DNA of 64,000 nucleotides from JARRKC01 sp037388505 (GCA_037388505.1 JARRKC010000007.1:1-64000); one strand, 5' to 3'; positions 1 through 8,376 are shown, numbered from the stretch's first letter. Notes: generated by a model not told the origin, from the sequence alone. Program-made: numbers and translations.

Positions 1-96
1 ACATGCATGTATTTCAATCGTAAGCCGCTATGAACAAAACCTACAGCCTGGGGCTTCGGGGCCTTGGTCCCTTGGGCCCTTGGCACCTCGAAGAAG

Positions 97-182
97 TGCC
101 GGAGGGGGGACTTGAACCCCCACGAGTGTCGCCACCCGCCGGATTTTGAGTCCGGTGCGTCTGCCAATTCCGCCACTCCGGC
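97..182 (-). tRNA. tRNA-Leu (anticodon CAA)
   Basis: Read on the minus strand this folds as an 86-nt class II tRNA with a long variable arm. The acceptor stem GCCGGAG pairs with CTCCGGC, the T arm is GGGGG-TTCAAGT-CCCCC, and the anticodon stem CCGGA/TCCGG encloses loop CTCAAAA, giving anticodon CAA for the leucine codon UUG. CCA is not encoded: the discriminator A is followed by CTT. Nothing else is evident in bases 1-96. Confidence 0.95.
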
Positions 183-289
183 GCAGGGCTGATTTTAGAA
201 CACTTGTGCCCGCAAAGCCTACCTGTCCCGCAAACAAATCCCAAGATCGGTTGCCTGTCACAGGGCAGGAGCACTATCATCCGGTCACT

Positions 290-1633
290 ATGACCGCCAT
301 GTCACTTTCACTCTTTGCACTCCTGACCTCCCCTTCGGGTGCCCAGACGGCCACGGCAAGCCGGGAACTCGATGTCGTGTACCCCGACGCCTACGCGCTC
401 TACGTGGATTTGCACCAGCATCCGGAGCTGTCGTCGCAGGAAACGCGGACGGCGAGCACGCTCGCCGCGCGCCTGCGCTCGCTTGGCTATGACGTCACCG
501 AGCACGTTGGCGGTACCGGTATCGTCGCCGTCCTGAAGAACGGATCCGGCCCGACCATCATGCTGCGCACCGAGCTCGACGCACTGCCGGTCGAGGAGAA
601 GACCGGACTTCCCTACGCGAGCACCGTTCACGCCAAGGATCCTTCGGGAACCGAGGTCCCGGTCATGCACGCCTGCGGCCACGATCTGCACATGGCTGCA
701 CTGGTCGGCACGGCGGCCGTCATGGCCGGTTCGAAGGACACCTGGCACGGCACTCTCGTGCTCATCGGTCAGCCCGCCGAGGAGACCATCAGCGGCGCGA
801 AGAGGATGCTCGACGATGGCCTGCTGACGCGCTTTCCGCGACCCGACGCCGGCGTTGCCCTGCACGTCAGCAACGCTCAGGCTGCGGGCACGGTGGGCGT
901 CGGTTCGGGTTACCGGTACGCCAGCGCCGATTCCCTGCGCATCACGGTCTACGGGAAGGGCGGCCATGGTTCGGCGCCGGAGACCACCGTCGATCCGGTC
1001 GTTATCGCCGCGCGCATCGTCGTGGCCCTGCAAACCATCGTAGCTCGCGAGGTGAAGCCGGGTGAAGCCGCCGTCGTGACGGTCGGGTACGTTCACGCGG
1101 GGCTGAAGAACAACATCATTCCCGATGAGGCGGAACTCGGACTGACCGTCCGCACCTACAAGCCCGAGGTGAGAAAGCAGGTCCTCGCCGCGATCGCCCG
1201 AATTGCCAAAGGAGAAGCTGAAGCCGCCGGAGCACCTCGCCCGCCGGCCGTCGAGAACTACGAGTCGACCGACGCGCTGTACGACGATCCCGTGCTCGCT
1301 ACGCGGCTGTCGGGCGTCCTGGAGTCGGCACTCGGAAGCGACAGAGTTGTCGCCGCCGAACCCATCATGGCCTCCGAGGACTATTCGTACTTCATTCAGG
1401 CTGGCATTCCGTCCTTCTACTTTGCCTTGGGCGGTGCCGAACCGAAAGCCTTCGAGGAAGCGCAGAAAGAGGGCCGGAAACTGCCGTCGAACCACTCACC
1501 CCTTTTTGCACCCGACGTGGAACCGGCACTCCGTACGGGCATCACCGCTGAGGTCGCCGTGCTGCGCGATTTGCTCAGCGGCACCGCGGAGGAGCTGCAC
1601 CGCGCGCTGGCGGGAGACGCCGATTCAAGATGA
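290..1633 (+). CDS. Exported M20-family amidohydrolase (N-acyl amino acid or hippurate hydrolase type)
   Basis: A zinc-dependent amidohydrolase of 447 aa. I see the M20 metal-site series: LHQHPE near residue 41, HACGHD at 127-132, QPAEE at 161-165, LHV at 191-193 and GGHGSAPE around 224-231 in the dimerisation domain. The family hydrolyses N-acyl or N-carbamoyl amino acids and similar amides. A hydrophobic, Ala/Ser-rich start (residues 4-19) looks like a signal peptide, so it probably works in the periplasm. The reading frame is open back into the tRNA gene, so I start at ATG 290; ATG 299 is possible. It faces the ornithine/carbamoyl-phosphate island convergently, so it might supply an amino acid to it, but that is inference. 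The exact substrate cannot be read from sequence. Confidence 0.88.
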   Translation: MTAMSLSLFALLTSPSGAQTATASRELDVVYPDAYALYVDLHQHPELSSQETRTASTLAARLRSLGYDVTEHVGGTGIVAVLKNGSGPTIMLRTELDALPVEEKTGLPYASTVHAKDPSGTEVPVMHACGHDLHMAALVGTAAVMAGSKDTWHGTLVLIGQPAEETISGAKRMLDDGLLTRFPRPDAGVALHVSNAQAAGTVGVGSGYRYASADSLRITVYGKGGHGSAPETTVDPVVIAARIVVALQTIVAREVKPGEAAVVTVGYVHAGLKNNIIPDEAELGLTVRTYKPEVRKQVLAAIARIAKGEAEAAGAPRPPAVENYESTDALYDDPVLATRLSGVLESALGSDRVVAAEPIMASEDYSYFIQAGIPSFYFALGGAEPKAFEEAQKEGRKLPSNHSPLFAPDVEPALRTGITAEVAVLRDLLSGTAEELHRALAGDADSR

Positions 1634-1808
1634 TCCGGAGATGGCGGTCCTTCTGGTTGCGTGCCGGAGCCCCCTCCGAGCTCGGGGGATGACTCCCCGG
1701 CCCTTTCGTCATGAAACGCCCCTGTGAGGGCTGCCTAATCTCTCTCCTCTGGTCGGAGGTGCGGCGTCGGCCGGCAGACTGCCTGACCCGGCAGGCTGGC
1801 AGCCTGGA

Positions 1809-3128
1809 CTACCTCAGAAACTCGTCCAGAATCTCTCCCAACGCCTTGGTACCGACTTGGTCGAGTTCGTAGGTGACCCGCAATAGTGGTTTGTCCGACT
1901 TGATGACGCGGCCCAGATCGAACGGCGTTCCGACCAGGACCAGATCGCAGGGAACGGCGTTGATCGTCTCTTCCAGTTCCCGAACCTGTTCGTCGCCGTA
2001 TCCCATGGCAGGAAGAACCTGCTTGACATGGGAGTATTTGGCAAAGGTCCGTTTGATCGAACCCACGGCGTAGGGACGGGGATCCACGATCGCGGCGGCT
2101 CCGTTGCCACTGGCCGCGACGAAGCCCGCGCCATAGGTCATCTCGCCATGGGTCAGCGTCGGCCCGTCCTCGACCACCAGGACCCGCTTGCCGCGGATCT
2201 TCTCGGCATCCTGCACGGTCACCACCGAATCCGCCTCGATCAGGCGGGCGGTCGGATTGAGCCGATGCACGCTCTCCCGGACCTTCTGGATGCTCTCCCG
2301 GTCAGCACTGCCGATCTTGGACATCAGGACCACATCGGCCAGCCGCAGATTCGTCTCGCCGGGATAGTAGCGGTACTCGTGCCCTGGACGAAGCGGATCG
2401 ACGAGCACAATGTGCAGATCCGGCTCGTAGAAAGGAATATCGTTGTTTCCGCCGTCCCACAAGATGATGTCGGCTTCCTTCTCCGCTTCGGCGAGAATTC
2501 GTCCGTAATCGACCCCCGCGTAGACGACAAAGCCCTTGTTGATATGGCCCTCGTACTCTTCCCGCTCCTCGATCGTACAGTCGTAGCGATCCAAGTCCGC
2601 AAGCGTCGCGAATCGCTGGCAGGCCTGCTCCTCCAAATCCCCGTAGGGCATGGGATGCCGGATCACGACCACCGACTTCCCACGGGCATGCAACAGTTCA
2701 GCGACCCGCCTGGAGGTCTGGCTCTTCCCGCAGCCTGTCCGGATGGCGCCCACGGAGATGACCGGCTTGGCAGACTTGATCATCGTCGACTTGGCACCCA
2801 TCAGGCGAAAATCGGCACCGCAGGCGTTGACCAGCGAGGCCCGATGCATCACCTGCTCGTGGGCCACATCGCTGTAGGCAAAGACGACCTCGTCGACCGA
2901 CAGGTCGTCGATCAGCCTGGCCAACTCGGCCTCGTCGAAGATCGGGATGCCTTCTGGATAGAGATCGCCGGCCAGCGCGGGCGGATACGTCCGGCCGGAT
3001 ATGTTGGGGATTTGAAAGGCCGTGAAGGCCACCACGCGCTCTGCGGAATTTCCGCGAAAGCAGACATTGAAGTTGTGGAAATCACGCCCGGCGGCGCCCA
3101 TGATCAGTACGTTCCTGGTTTTCGCCAT
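1809..3128 (-). CDS. GTPase of the cyclic 2,3-diphosphoglycerate synthetase family
   Basis: 439 aa. It has a Rossmann-like N-terminal part opening with VLIMGAAGRDFHNF, then a P-loop GAIRTGCGKS at 127-136, and WDGGNNDIPF near residue 224, all typical of the family named after archaeal cyclic 2,3-diphosphoglycerate synthetase. In thermophilic archaea that enzyme makes an osmolyte-like cyclic phosphate. Bacterial homologues are usually uncharacterised, and the archaeal reaction should not be assumed here. It follows the PIG-L gene by 92 bp on the same strand and lies beside carbamate kinase, ornithine carbamoyltransferase and ornithine aminotransferase. That context points to carbamoyl phosphate or ornithine metabolism rather than a thermoprotectant. 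Confidence 0.85.
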   Translation of the reverse strand: MAKTRNVLIMGAAGRDFHNFNVCFRGNSAERVVAFTAFQIPNISGRTYPPALAGDLYPEGIPIFDEAELARLIDDLSVDEVVFAYSDVAHEQVMHRASLVNACGADFRLMGAKSTMIKSAKPVISVGAIRTGCGKSQTSRRVAELLHARGKSVVVIRHPMPYGDLEEQACQRFATLADLDRYDCTIEEREEYEGHINKGFVVYAGVDYGRILAEAEKEADIILWDGGNNDIPFYEPDLHIVLVDPLRPGHEYRYYPGETNLRLADVVLMSKIGSADRESIQKVRESVHRLNPTARLIEADSVVTVQDAEKIRGKRVLVVEDGPTLTHGEMTYGAGFVAASGNGAAAIVDPRPYAVGSIKRTFAKYSHVKQVLPAMGYGDEQVRELEETINAVPCDLVLVGTPFDLGRVIKSDKPLLRVTYELDQVGTKALGEILDEFLR

Positions 3129-3220
3129 GATGAGTCTCTCTTTCGTATCGCCCGTTGCTGGAAGACGATCCAGCAGATCAATCGAATCTGGATTCCGGTA
3201 CTCGACGGCCCGTGGGGAAG

Positions 3221-4084
3221 CTACGTGAACCGGGAGAGACGGTCCCGTACGTCTTCGTGGAAGTGCTCCAGCAGAGAGAACGTGAAGTCTTTGACGCTCA
3301 ATGTCGGATCCTCGAGCAGGGGGTTGAGATTCATCGCATAAGTCACCGCAGTCTCCTTATCCGGCTCGTGAGCTTCGAGATAGGTGGCATTGGCACAGCG
3401 CCGTCCGGCGGTGGCAAGGTCATATCGCTTGCCTCCCGAGATCTGTGAATCGAAGACGCCGATCAGCGACGCCGCGAGGTTGGGACGACTCGAAACGGAG
3501 AGGACGACTTTGTCCCAGTCTGGAAGCCAGTCGAGACTCCTCCAGATCTCACAACCATAGGCTTTCTCGGGGCGCATTCCGGCAGGGAGCCTCCTCAACG
3601 CTTCCACAGAACACATGAAGGTGGCGACGTGGGTGTCGTGCTTGTCGGCGGGATTGTGCAGATAGACGACCCGCGGCCGGGCGATTTCGAGAATGCGCAG
3701 CAGATCCTCAACAACCGCTGAACGGTCGGTGGCCTTGACCTGTTTCGCCGTGTAGCCCAACTGGATTTGAGCACCGTACTCACCGATGTGGGCCGCTTTT
3801 CGCTGCTCCTGCCGCCGAACTGCTCGCATTTCCTCGTCTGTCGTACGGGCATATGGCCCCAAACGCGAACTGCTCGCGCCGTCCGTGACGATGACGCCGC
3901 ACATCCACCGGTCGGGGCGTTGAAAGCAAGCGGCTATGCCGTGATACGCCATGATTTCGATGTCGTCCGGATGGGCTCCGATACAGAGATGAGTCGTCCG
4001 ACTCAGAGCGTCTCGCACGTCCGTTCCATCGGGAACATAGAGGTTCGCACTCTCGTTTCTCAGTGTGAAAACCTCTGGGTTCAT
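3221..4084 (-). CDS. PIG-L family deacetylase
   Basis: 287 aa. The family is LmbE/PIG-L zinc deacetylases, which remove acetyl groups from N-acetylglucosamine-type substrates (mycothiol, bacillithiol, GPI precursors, antibiotics). The metal-site motif CIGAHPDDIEI lies near residues 33-43 and a later HDTHVATF supplies the distal histidine region. I place the start at ATG 4084, which has GGAGG six bases upstream; the frame is open further up, but that part overlaps a heptamer repeat. It is probably co-transcribed with the downstream GTPase gene, and is divergent from carbamate kinase. No signal peptide is seen, so a cytoplasmic enzyme. Substrate unknown. Confidence 0.87.
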   Translation of the reverse strand: MNPEVFTLRNESANLYVPDGTDVRDALSRTTHLCIGAHPDDIEIMAYHGIAACFQRPDRWMCGVIVTDGASSSRLGPYARTTDEEMRAVRRQEQRKAAHIGEYGAQIQLGYTAKQVKATDRSAVVEDLLRILEIARPRVVYLHNPADKHDTHVATFMCSVEALRRLPAGMRPEKAYGCEIWRSLDWLPDWDKVVLSVSSRPNLAASLIGVFDSQISGGKRYDLATAGRRCANATYLEAHEPDKETAVTYAMNLNPLLEDPTLSVKDFTFSLLEHFHEDVRDRLSRFT

Positions 4085-4163
4085 CCCTTGCCTCCCCCCA
4101 GCTGGGGAAAATGGTCGAAACCTCGTCCGGGGCCGGACTCTGTTGAGCCTCTTCCGCGTCCCG

Positions 4164-4197
4164 GGAATTCGGAACTCAGAACCCGAAACTCGGAACG
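4164..4197. repeat. Degenerate heptamer array (GGAACTC type)
   Basis: Reads ggaattc, ggaactc, agaaccc, gaaactc, ggaacg: a period-7 array inside the 258-bp gap between the divergent PIG-L and carbamate kinase genes. The same unit recurs near 29018-29050. Confidence 0.7.
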
Positions 4198-4342
4198 TTC
4201 TCACGCGCCGCCCTTGCACAAGTCACTTTCCACTGCATACTTTATCCTGCCTGAAACGCGCCGACCAGTCCGAGCGCCGATTGTCGCCTTCAAGACCCGC
4301 ATATATACTGTCTCCCTGGCTTCGAAACAGGAGGGGACGACA

Positions 4343-5305
4343 TTGAGTGACGGCTCCAAGAGACGCAAACTCGCCGTTCTCGCGTTCGGCGGTAATGCCA
4401 TCATCCGCAGGAATCAGCAAGGCGACATCCACACACAGTTCGCCAACACGAGGCAGGTCCTGGAGGGTGTCGTTCCACTGGTCGAGCAGGGTAGCGGGCT
4501 GCTGATCGTCCATGGCAACGGCCCCCAGGTCGGACACGAACTGGTTCGCTCACAATCGGCATCGCGCGAAGTACCTGAACTGCCCCTCGGAGTTCTGGTG
4601 GCCGACACCGAGGGCGGCATGGGCTACATGATCGAACAATGCCTGCAGAACGTCCTTTGGAAGCACAAGCTCAAGAAACCGGTCGTGACGATTCTCACTC
4701 AGGTCGTCTGCGACCGGGAAGATCCACGCCTCAAGATTCCCACTAAACCGATCGGTCGGTTCTTCAGCAGCGAAGAAGCGCAGATCCTGACGCGCGAGAA
4801 GGGTTGGGTCATGAAGGAAGACGCCGGTCGCGGCTGGCGGCTGGTCGTGCCGTCCCCGCGGCCCGTCAAAGTCGTCGAGCACCGCACACTGACGATGCTC
4901 GTCGATGCCGGTGTGGTCGTCATCGCCGGAGGCGGAGGAGGCATCCCGATCATCATCGAGGAGAACGGCGATTTCGAGGGTTTGGACGTGGTGGTCGACA
5001 AGGACCTGACCGCGAGTTTGATCGGCCGAACGGCCGGCGCCGATACGCTGATCATTGCGACCGACATCCGCAAGGTCGCCCTCAACTTCAACACGCCTCA
5101 ACAACGGGATCTGGATCGTCTGACGCTGGGAGAGGCGCAGCGCTACCTTGCCGAAGGACATTTCCCCGAGGGTTCGATGGGACCGAAGATCGAGGCTTCC
5201 ATCGACTTCCTCCGCTCCGGCGGCGATCGGGTCATCATCGCCGCACCCGATCGGATCGGGGAAGCCCTGGCCGGCAGGGCGGGGACGACGATTGTCAGGG
5301 GGTAG
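4343..5305 (+). CDS. arcC: Carbamate kinase
   Basis: 320 aa of the amino acid kinase fold. Motifs: AFGGNAI at the N terminus, HGNGPQVGHE near residue 61, AGGGGGIP near 196 and DKDLTASL near 219, all standard for carbamate kinase. It catalyses carbamoyl phosphate + ADP to ATP + carbamate, the energy-yielding step of arginine or citrulline fermentation. The only plausible start is TTG 4343, with AGGAGG eight bases upstream. Ornithine carbamoyltransferase and ornithine aminotransferase lie opposite it, so carbamoyl phosphate released from citrulline could be used here. No arginine deiminase is in the window. Length is normal for the family. Confidence 0.93.
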   Translation: MSDGSKRRKLAVLAFGGNAIIRRNQQGDIHTQFANTRQVLEGVVPLVEQGSGLLIVHGNGPQVGHELVRSQSASREVPELPLGVLVADTEGGMGYMIEQCLQNVLWKHKLKKPVVTILTQVVCDREDPRLKIPTKPIGRFFSSEEAQILTREKGWVMKEDAGRGWRLVVPSPRPVKVVEHRTLTMLVDAGVVVIAGGGGGIPIIIEENGDFEGLDVVVDKDLTASLIGRTAGADTLIIATDIRKVALNFNTPQQRDLDRLTLGEAQRYLAEGHFPEGSMGPKIEASIDFLRSGGDRVIIAAPDRIGEALAGRAGTTIVRG

Positions 5306-5307
5306 TT

Positions 5308-5457
5308 CCGGGTAGGACAACCGTCCCCGGTTGTCCGGCTGACGAGATCGCGGCCACCGGGACCGCCAAACGGCGCATCGAAGTCCCGGCGTCCGTGTGG
5401 GCAGTCGCAAGATCGCTCATTCGGGGCAGCGGGGCAACCGAGGACGGTTGTCCTACA
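5308..5457 (+). repeat. Repeat family D, copy 1: ~150-bp element with a hairpin at each end
   Basis: The left end holds a perfect hairpin, GGACAACCG-TCCC-CGGTTGTCC (5315-5336). The right end holds GGGCAACCG-AGGA-CGGTTGTCC (5432-5453). The ends therefore read GTAGGACAACCG inward from both sides, a terminal inverted repeat. It fills the gap between the convergent arcC and ornithine carbamoyltransferase genes and probably ends transcription in both directions. An inverted, more decayed copy lies at 54264-54412. Confidence 0.8.
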
Positions 5458-5460
5458 TTT

Positions 5461-6396
5461 CTAGAGGTCGCCCGCGAGCAGAGCCACCAGGGCCTTCTGG
5501 GCATGGAGGCGGTTCTCGGCTTCGTCGAAGATCGCCGACTGCGGAGCATCCGCCGCCTCGCGCGTGATTTCCTCACCGTAGTGAGCGGGCAGACAATGCA
5601 GGACGACCGCGTCCGGCTTGGCCAACTCGAGCAGGTGTTCGTTGATCTGGAAACCCCGGAAGACCTTCCGCCGCTTCTCCGCCTCGCCCTCCTGACCCAT
5701 ACTCGCCCAGACGTCCGTATAGAGTACGTCTGCGTCGCGGGCGGCCTGTTTCAGATCCGTCGTCACCGTCAGGGAGCCCCCCGACTGTTCCGCCACGGTC
5801 TTTGCCCAGCTCTGAACTTCATGCGAAACCTGGTAGCCCTCCGGCGAAGCCGTCACGATGTGAGCTCCCAGCGCTACTCCCCCGAAGACCAGAGAATTGG
5901 CCACGTTGTTTCCATCCCCGACGTAGACCAGTTTCAGTCCCTGGAGTTCCTTGCCTCTCTCTTGAATCGTCTGGAAGTCGGCCAGCACCTGGCACGGGTG
6001 GGTCCAGTCGCTCAGACCGTTGATAACCGGTACCGACGAGTAGCGGGCCAGGTCCTCCACGATGGAGTGGCCAAAGACCCGAGCCATGATCACGTCCACC
6101 TGCCGGGAGAGCACACGCGCGATGTCTTCCACCGATTCGCGGGCGCCCAGGCCGATATCGGAAGGAGCGAGATACATTGCGCCGCCCCCCAGCTGGAACA
6201 TGCCGGTTTCAATGGATACCCGAGTCCGTAGCGACGGCTTCTGGAAGATCATGGCCATCATCCTGCCCTTCATGGGCTGGAAGGATTCGCCGGCCTTCTG
6301 CCTCCGCTTGACCTCATGCGCAAAGTCGAGAATCGCCAGAATTTCGTCCGCTGAATAGTCTTTCAGTGTCAGGAAGTGCCTGCTGCGAAAGTTCAC
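5461..6396 (-). CDS. argF: Ornithine carbamoyltransferase
   Basis: 311 aa. Carbamoyl-phosphate site SLRTR at 55-59 (most members have STRTR), ornithine-site HPCQ at 133-136 and HCLPAH at 267-272 identify the enzyme. It interconverts ornithine + carbamoyl phosphate with citrulline + phosphate. I start at GTG 6396, with AAGGAG six bases upstream; an upstream extension would run into the preceding gene region. Next to carbamate kinase and ornithine aminotransferase, and with no argininosuccinate genes, a catabolic role (citrulline to ornithine, as in ArcB) is at least as likely as arginine synthesis. The symbol is therefore provisional. Confidence 0.93.
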   Translation of the reverse strand: MNFRSRHFLTLKDYSADEILAILDFAHEVKRRQKAGESFQPMKGRMMAMIFQKPSLRTRVSIETGMFQLGGGAMYLAPSDIGLGARESVEDIARVLSRQVDVIMARVFGHSIVEDLARYSSVPVINGLSDWTHPCQVLADFQTIQERGKELQGLKLVYVGDGNNVANSLVFGGVALGAHIVTASPEGYQVSHEVQSWAKTVAEQSGGSLTVTTDLKQAARDADVLYTDVWASMGQEGEAEKRRKVFRGFQINEHLLELAKPDAVVLHCLPAHYGEEITREAADAPQSAIFDEAENRLHAQKALVALLAGDL

Positions 6397-6443
6397 GGAG
6401 AGCTCCTTTCCCCGTCGAGCGCGGATTGGTTCGCACACCTCTC

Positions 6444-7667
6444 TCAAATAAAGGCCTCCAGAGCTTCCTGGATCAGCCCGATTGCTTCGTCGATCTGACC
6501 CCGGCTGATGACCAGCGGAGGCGCAAAGCGAACGGTGACGGCGTGTGTATCTTTGGCGAGAATGCCCTTCTCCTTGAGCTTCTTGCAGAAGGACTTGGCA
6601 ACGGGCTCGGTGAATTCCACGGCCATCAGCAGTCCGCGCCCACGGACCTCTTTGAGCAAGGGGTGATCGAGGCCGTGCAGTTTCGACAAAAAGTAGGAGC
6701 CAAGCTCCGCTGCACGCTCCGGTAGAGACTCGTCCACGATCACATCCAGAGCCGCAATACCGATCGCACAGGCCAGGGGGTTGCCGCCATAAGTGCTCCC
6801 ATGAGTCCCGGGTTCGAAAACCCGCATAATCCAGTCGTCACAGGCGACCGCAGAGACCGGGTAGAGCCCGCCGGAAAGGGCCTTCCCCATGATGACCATG
6901 TCCGGACGGATTTCCTCATGCTCATAGCAGAAAAGCCTCCCGGTTCTGCCGAGTCCCGTCTGGATCTCATCGGCGCAGAAGAGCACTTGATGTCGACTGC
7001 AGATCTCCCGTACTTCACGCAGGTACCCGGCATCCGGCACTCGGACGCCGGCCTCGCCCTGAATGGGCTCGACCAGAAACCCGCAGGTCTGGGGCGTGAT
7101 TGCTGCTTCCAGGGCCGCCGAATCGTTGTAGGGGATGACCGTGAATCCGGGCGTAGGCGGCCCGAATCCCAGATAGGCGTCCGGGTCGGTCGAGAAACCG
7201 ACGATGGTCGTGGTTCGACCGTGAAAATTGTCCTCGCAGACGATGATCTCGGCCTTGCCGTCTTCGATGCCTTTGAAGCGGTATCCCCACTTGCGCATCG
7301 CCTTGATCGCCGTCTCGACGGCCTCAGCCCCCGAATTCATGGGAAGCACCTTTTCGAAGCCGCTGAGCGCGCAGACCTTCTTCAGAAACCGGTGCATGAC
7401 ATCGTTGTGGAACGCTCGCGAGGTCAGCGTCAGTCTGGCCATCTGCTCCCGTGCCGCTGCCACGATCCTGGGGTGACAGTGCCCCTGGTTCAAAGCGCTG
7501 TAGGCGCTGAGCATGTCGAAGTATCTTCGGCCTTCGACATCCCAGACGAAGACCCCCTGCCCGCGCTCCAACACGACGGGCAGCGGAGCGTAGTTCCTGG
7601 CTCCGTACAGAGTGTCCAGTGCGATGATCTCCTCCGTTCGGCTGGAGATCTGGGAGGTGTCGCTCAT
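6444..7667 (-). CDS. rocD: Ornithine--oxo-acid aminotransferase
   Basis: 407 aa, class III PLP-dependent aminotransferase. Signature blocks: MLSAYSALNQGHCHPRI (52-68), NSGAEAVETAIK near 111, DEIQTGLGRTG at 233-243 and the PLP lysine K262 in MGKALSGG. The N-terminal pattern fits ornithine aminotransferase better than acetylornithine aminotransferase (ArgD). It converts ornithine + 2-oxoglutarate to glutamate semialdehyde + glutamate. The start ATG 7667 has GAGGAG nine bases upstream. Only 47 bp separate it from the carbamoyltransferase, so the two are likely one transcript: citrulline to ornithine to glutamate semialdehyde. Confidence 0.92.
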   Translation of the reverse strand: MSDTSQISSRTEEIIALDTLYGARNYAPLPVVLERGQGVFVWDVEGRRYFDMLSAYSALNQGHCHPRIVAAAREQMARLTLTSRAFHNDVMHRFLKKVCALSGFEKVLPMNSGAEAVETAIKAMRKWGYRFKGIEDGKAEIIVCEDNFHGRTTTIVGFSTDPDAYLGFGPPTPGFTVIPYNDSAALEAAITPQTCGFLVEPIQGEAGVRVPDAGYLREVREICSRHQVLFCADEIQTGLGRTGRLFCYEHEEIRPDMVIMGKALSGGLYPVSAVACDDWIMRVFEPGTHGSTYGGNPLACAIGIAALDVIVDESLPERAAELGSYFLSKLHGLDHPLLKEVRGRGLLMAVEFTEPVAKSFCKKLKEKGILAKDTHAVTVRFAPPLVISRGQIDEAIGLIQEALEAFI

Positions 7668-7751
7668 CAGAATGCACTCCTCTCGAATTAGGTGAGCACC
7701 GCCGTGGCGCATTCTATCCGCCCCGAAGCAAACGGGGCAAGCGCGTGACGG

Positions 7752-7823
7752 AGGAAGCTGGGAGCTGGGAGCTGGAATACAGGAGGTTCCGAGTTCCGGG
7801 GTTTCGCAGTTGTGAATTCCCAG
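7752..7823. repeat. Heptamer arrays upstream of rocD
   Basis: Two degenerate period-7 stretches: (GGGAGCT) repeated about three times at 7754-7775, and a ttccgag/ttccggg-type stretch at 7784-7823. This is part of the 709-bp gene-free gap 7668-8376, the rest of which is the composite repeat module below. Confidence 0.6.
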
Positions 7824-7883
7824 TTCGTCCCTCGAGTCGGACAGGTCAGACCCGCCGGGACACGATCTTCCTCCTGTCCAGAA

Positions 7884-8353
7884 ACTCCTCGCCGGTTGAA
7901 CTCGGTGACACGCACGAAATGCGATCAGAAGTACCTATGAACACACACTTCTTGTGTGAGTCTGGCACCTTCAACTGGATTACGACGTCCTTCGAATGCA
8001 AAAAAGAAAGGCTGACCGTCAGGCGCAGGATCTTAGCGGAACCCGATGGCGCAAGGTCCACGGCACACGATCGCGCCCCTGCCCGGAGCGCCGGGACCGA
8101 AAGGGGCAGGGGCAACCCGGGGGCCGCACCGGGACGGCTTGGCCCCGGGCTATCAGGGTCCGGCCCCTACCGGGGCCATGCCCAAGCCGGCAAAATCCGT
8201 CCCCGGCCGGGAATGACGTCGTGCCACAGTCACTCGAATCGGAGACCCCGTCACTATCCCAGGGACGGCCCGCCGAGTTTCTGGCTCTCACCTCCCCTCC
8301 ATGGGGATGGGATGCTGTCTCCTGTCCTTCCAGCTTCGAGCTTCCGGCTTCGT
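7884..8353 (+). repeat. Composite repeat module, copy 1 (contains repeat B1 at 7904-7969)
   Basis: This stretch matches 23082-23452 in order: an aaactcctcg-cggttgaa block, a 66-bp B core running from GGTGACACGCACG to GTGAGTCTGGCACC, a GCCCAAGCCG block, a block cgaatcggagaccccgtc, a block ctcacctcccctcc, then a heptamer tail (TGTCTCC, TGTCCTT, CCAGCTT, CGAGCTT, CCGGCTT) just before the stop codon of the next gene. Both copies sit between two minus-strand genes. No plausible protein is encoded. Confidence 0.75.
8075..8189. other. Two strong GC-rich hairpins inside the repeat module
   Basis: Hairpin 1: GCCCCTGCCC (8075-8084) pairs perfectly with GGGCAGGGGC (8104-8113). Hairpin 2: CGGCTT plus GGCCCCGG (8135-8148) pairs with CCGGGGCC (8170-8177) and AAGCCG (8184-8189) across a 6-base bulge. 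They could be transcript structure or repeat folding. The second module copy keeps only the right flank of hairpin 2. Confidence 0.6.
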
Positions 8354-8376
8354 AATCGTCAATCTCGAACTCCGTC

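Noticed and set aside
1771..1805. Hairpins between the M20 gene and the GTPase gene as a terminator
   Set aside because: Stems of only five base pairs, no T run; too weak to call.
1809..3128. Annotation of the GTPase as cyclic 2,3-diphosphoglycerate synthase proper
   Set aside because: The family match is good, but the gene context concerns ornithine and carbamoyl phosphate and the reaction is unproven in bacteria, so only the family name is given.
3767..5305. A 512-codon frame ending in carbamate kinase, suggesting an N-terminal extension
   Set aside because: The extra part runs antisense to the PIG-L gene and over a heptamer repeat. The TTG at 4343 has a strong ribosome site and begins the kinase fold.
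5461..6396. Putative knotted or N-acetylornithine carbamoyltransferase
   Set aside because: HPCQ and HCLPAH with standard spacing fit ordinary ornithine carbamoyltransferase; no marker of the variants was seen.
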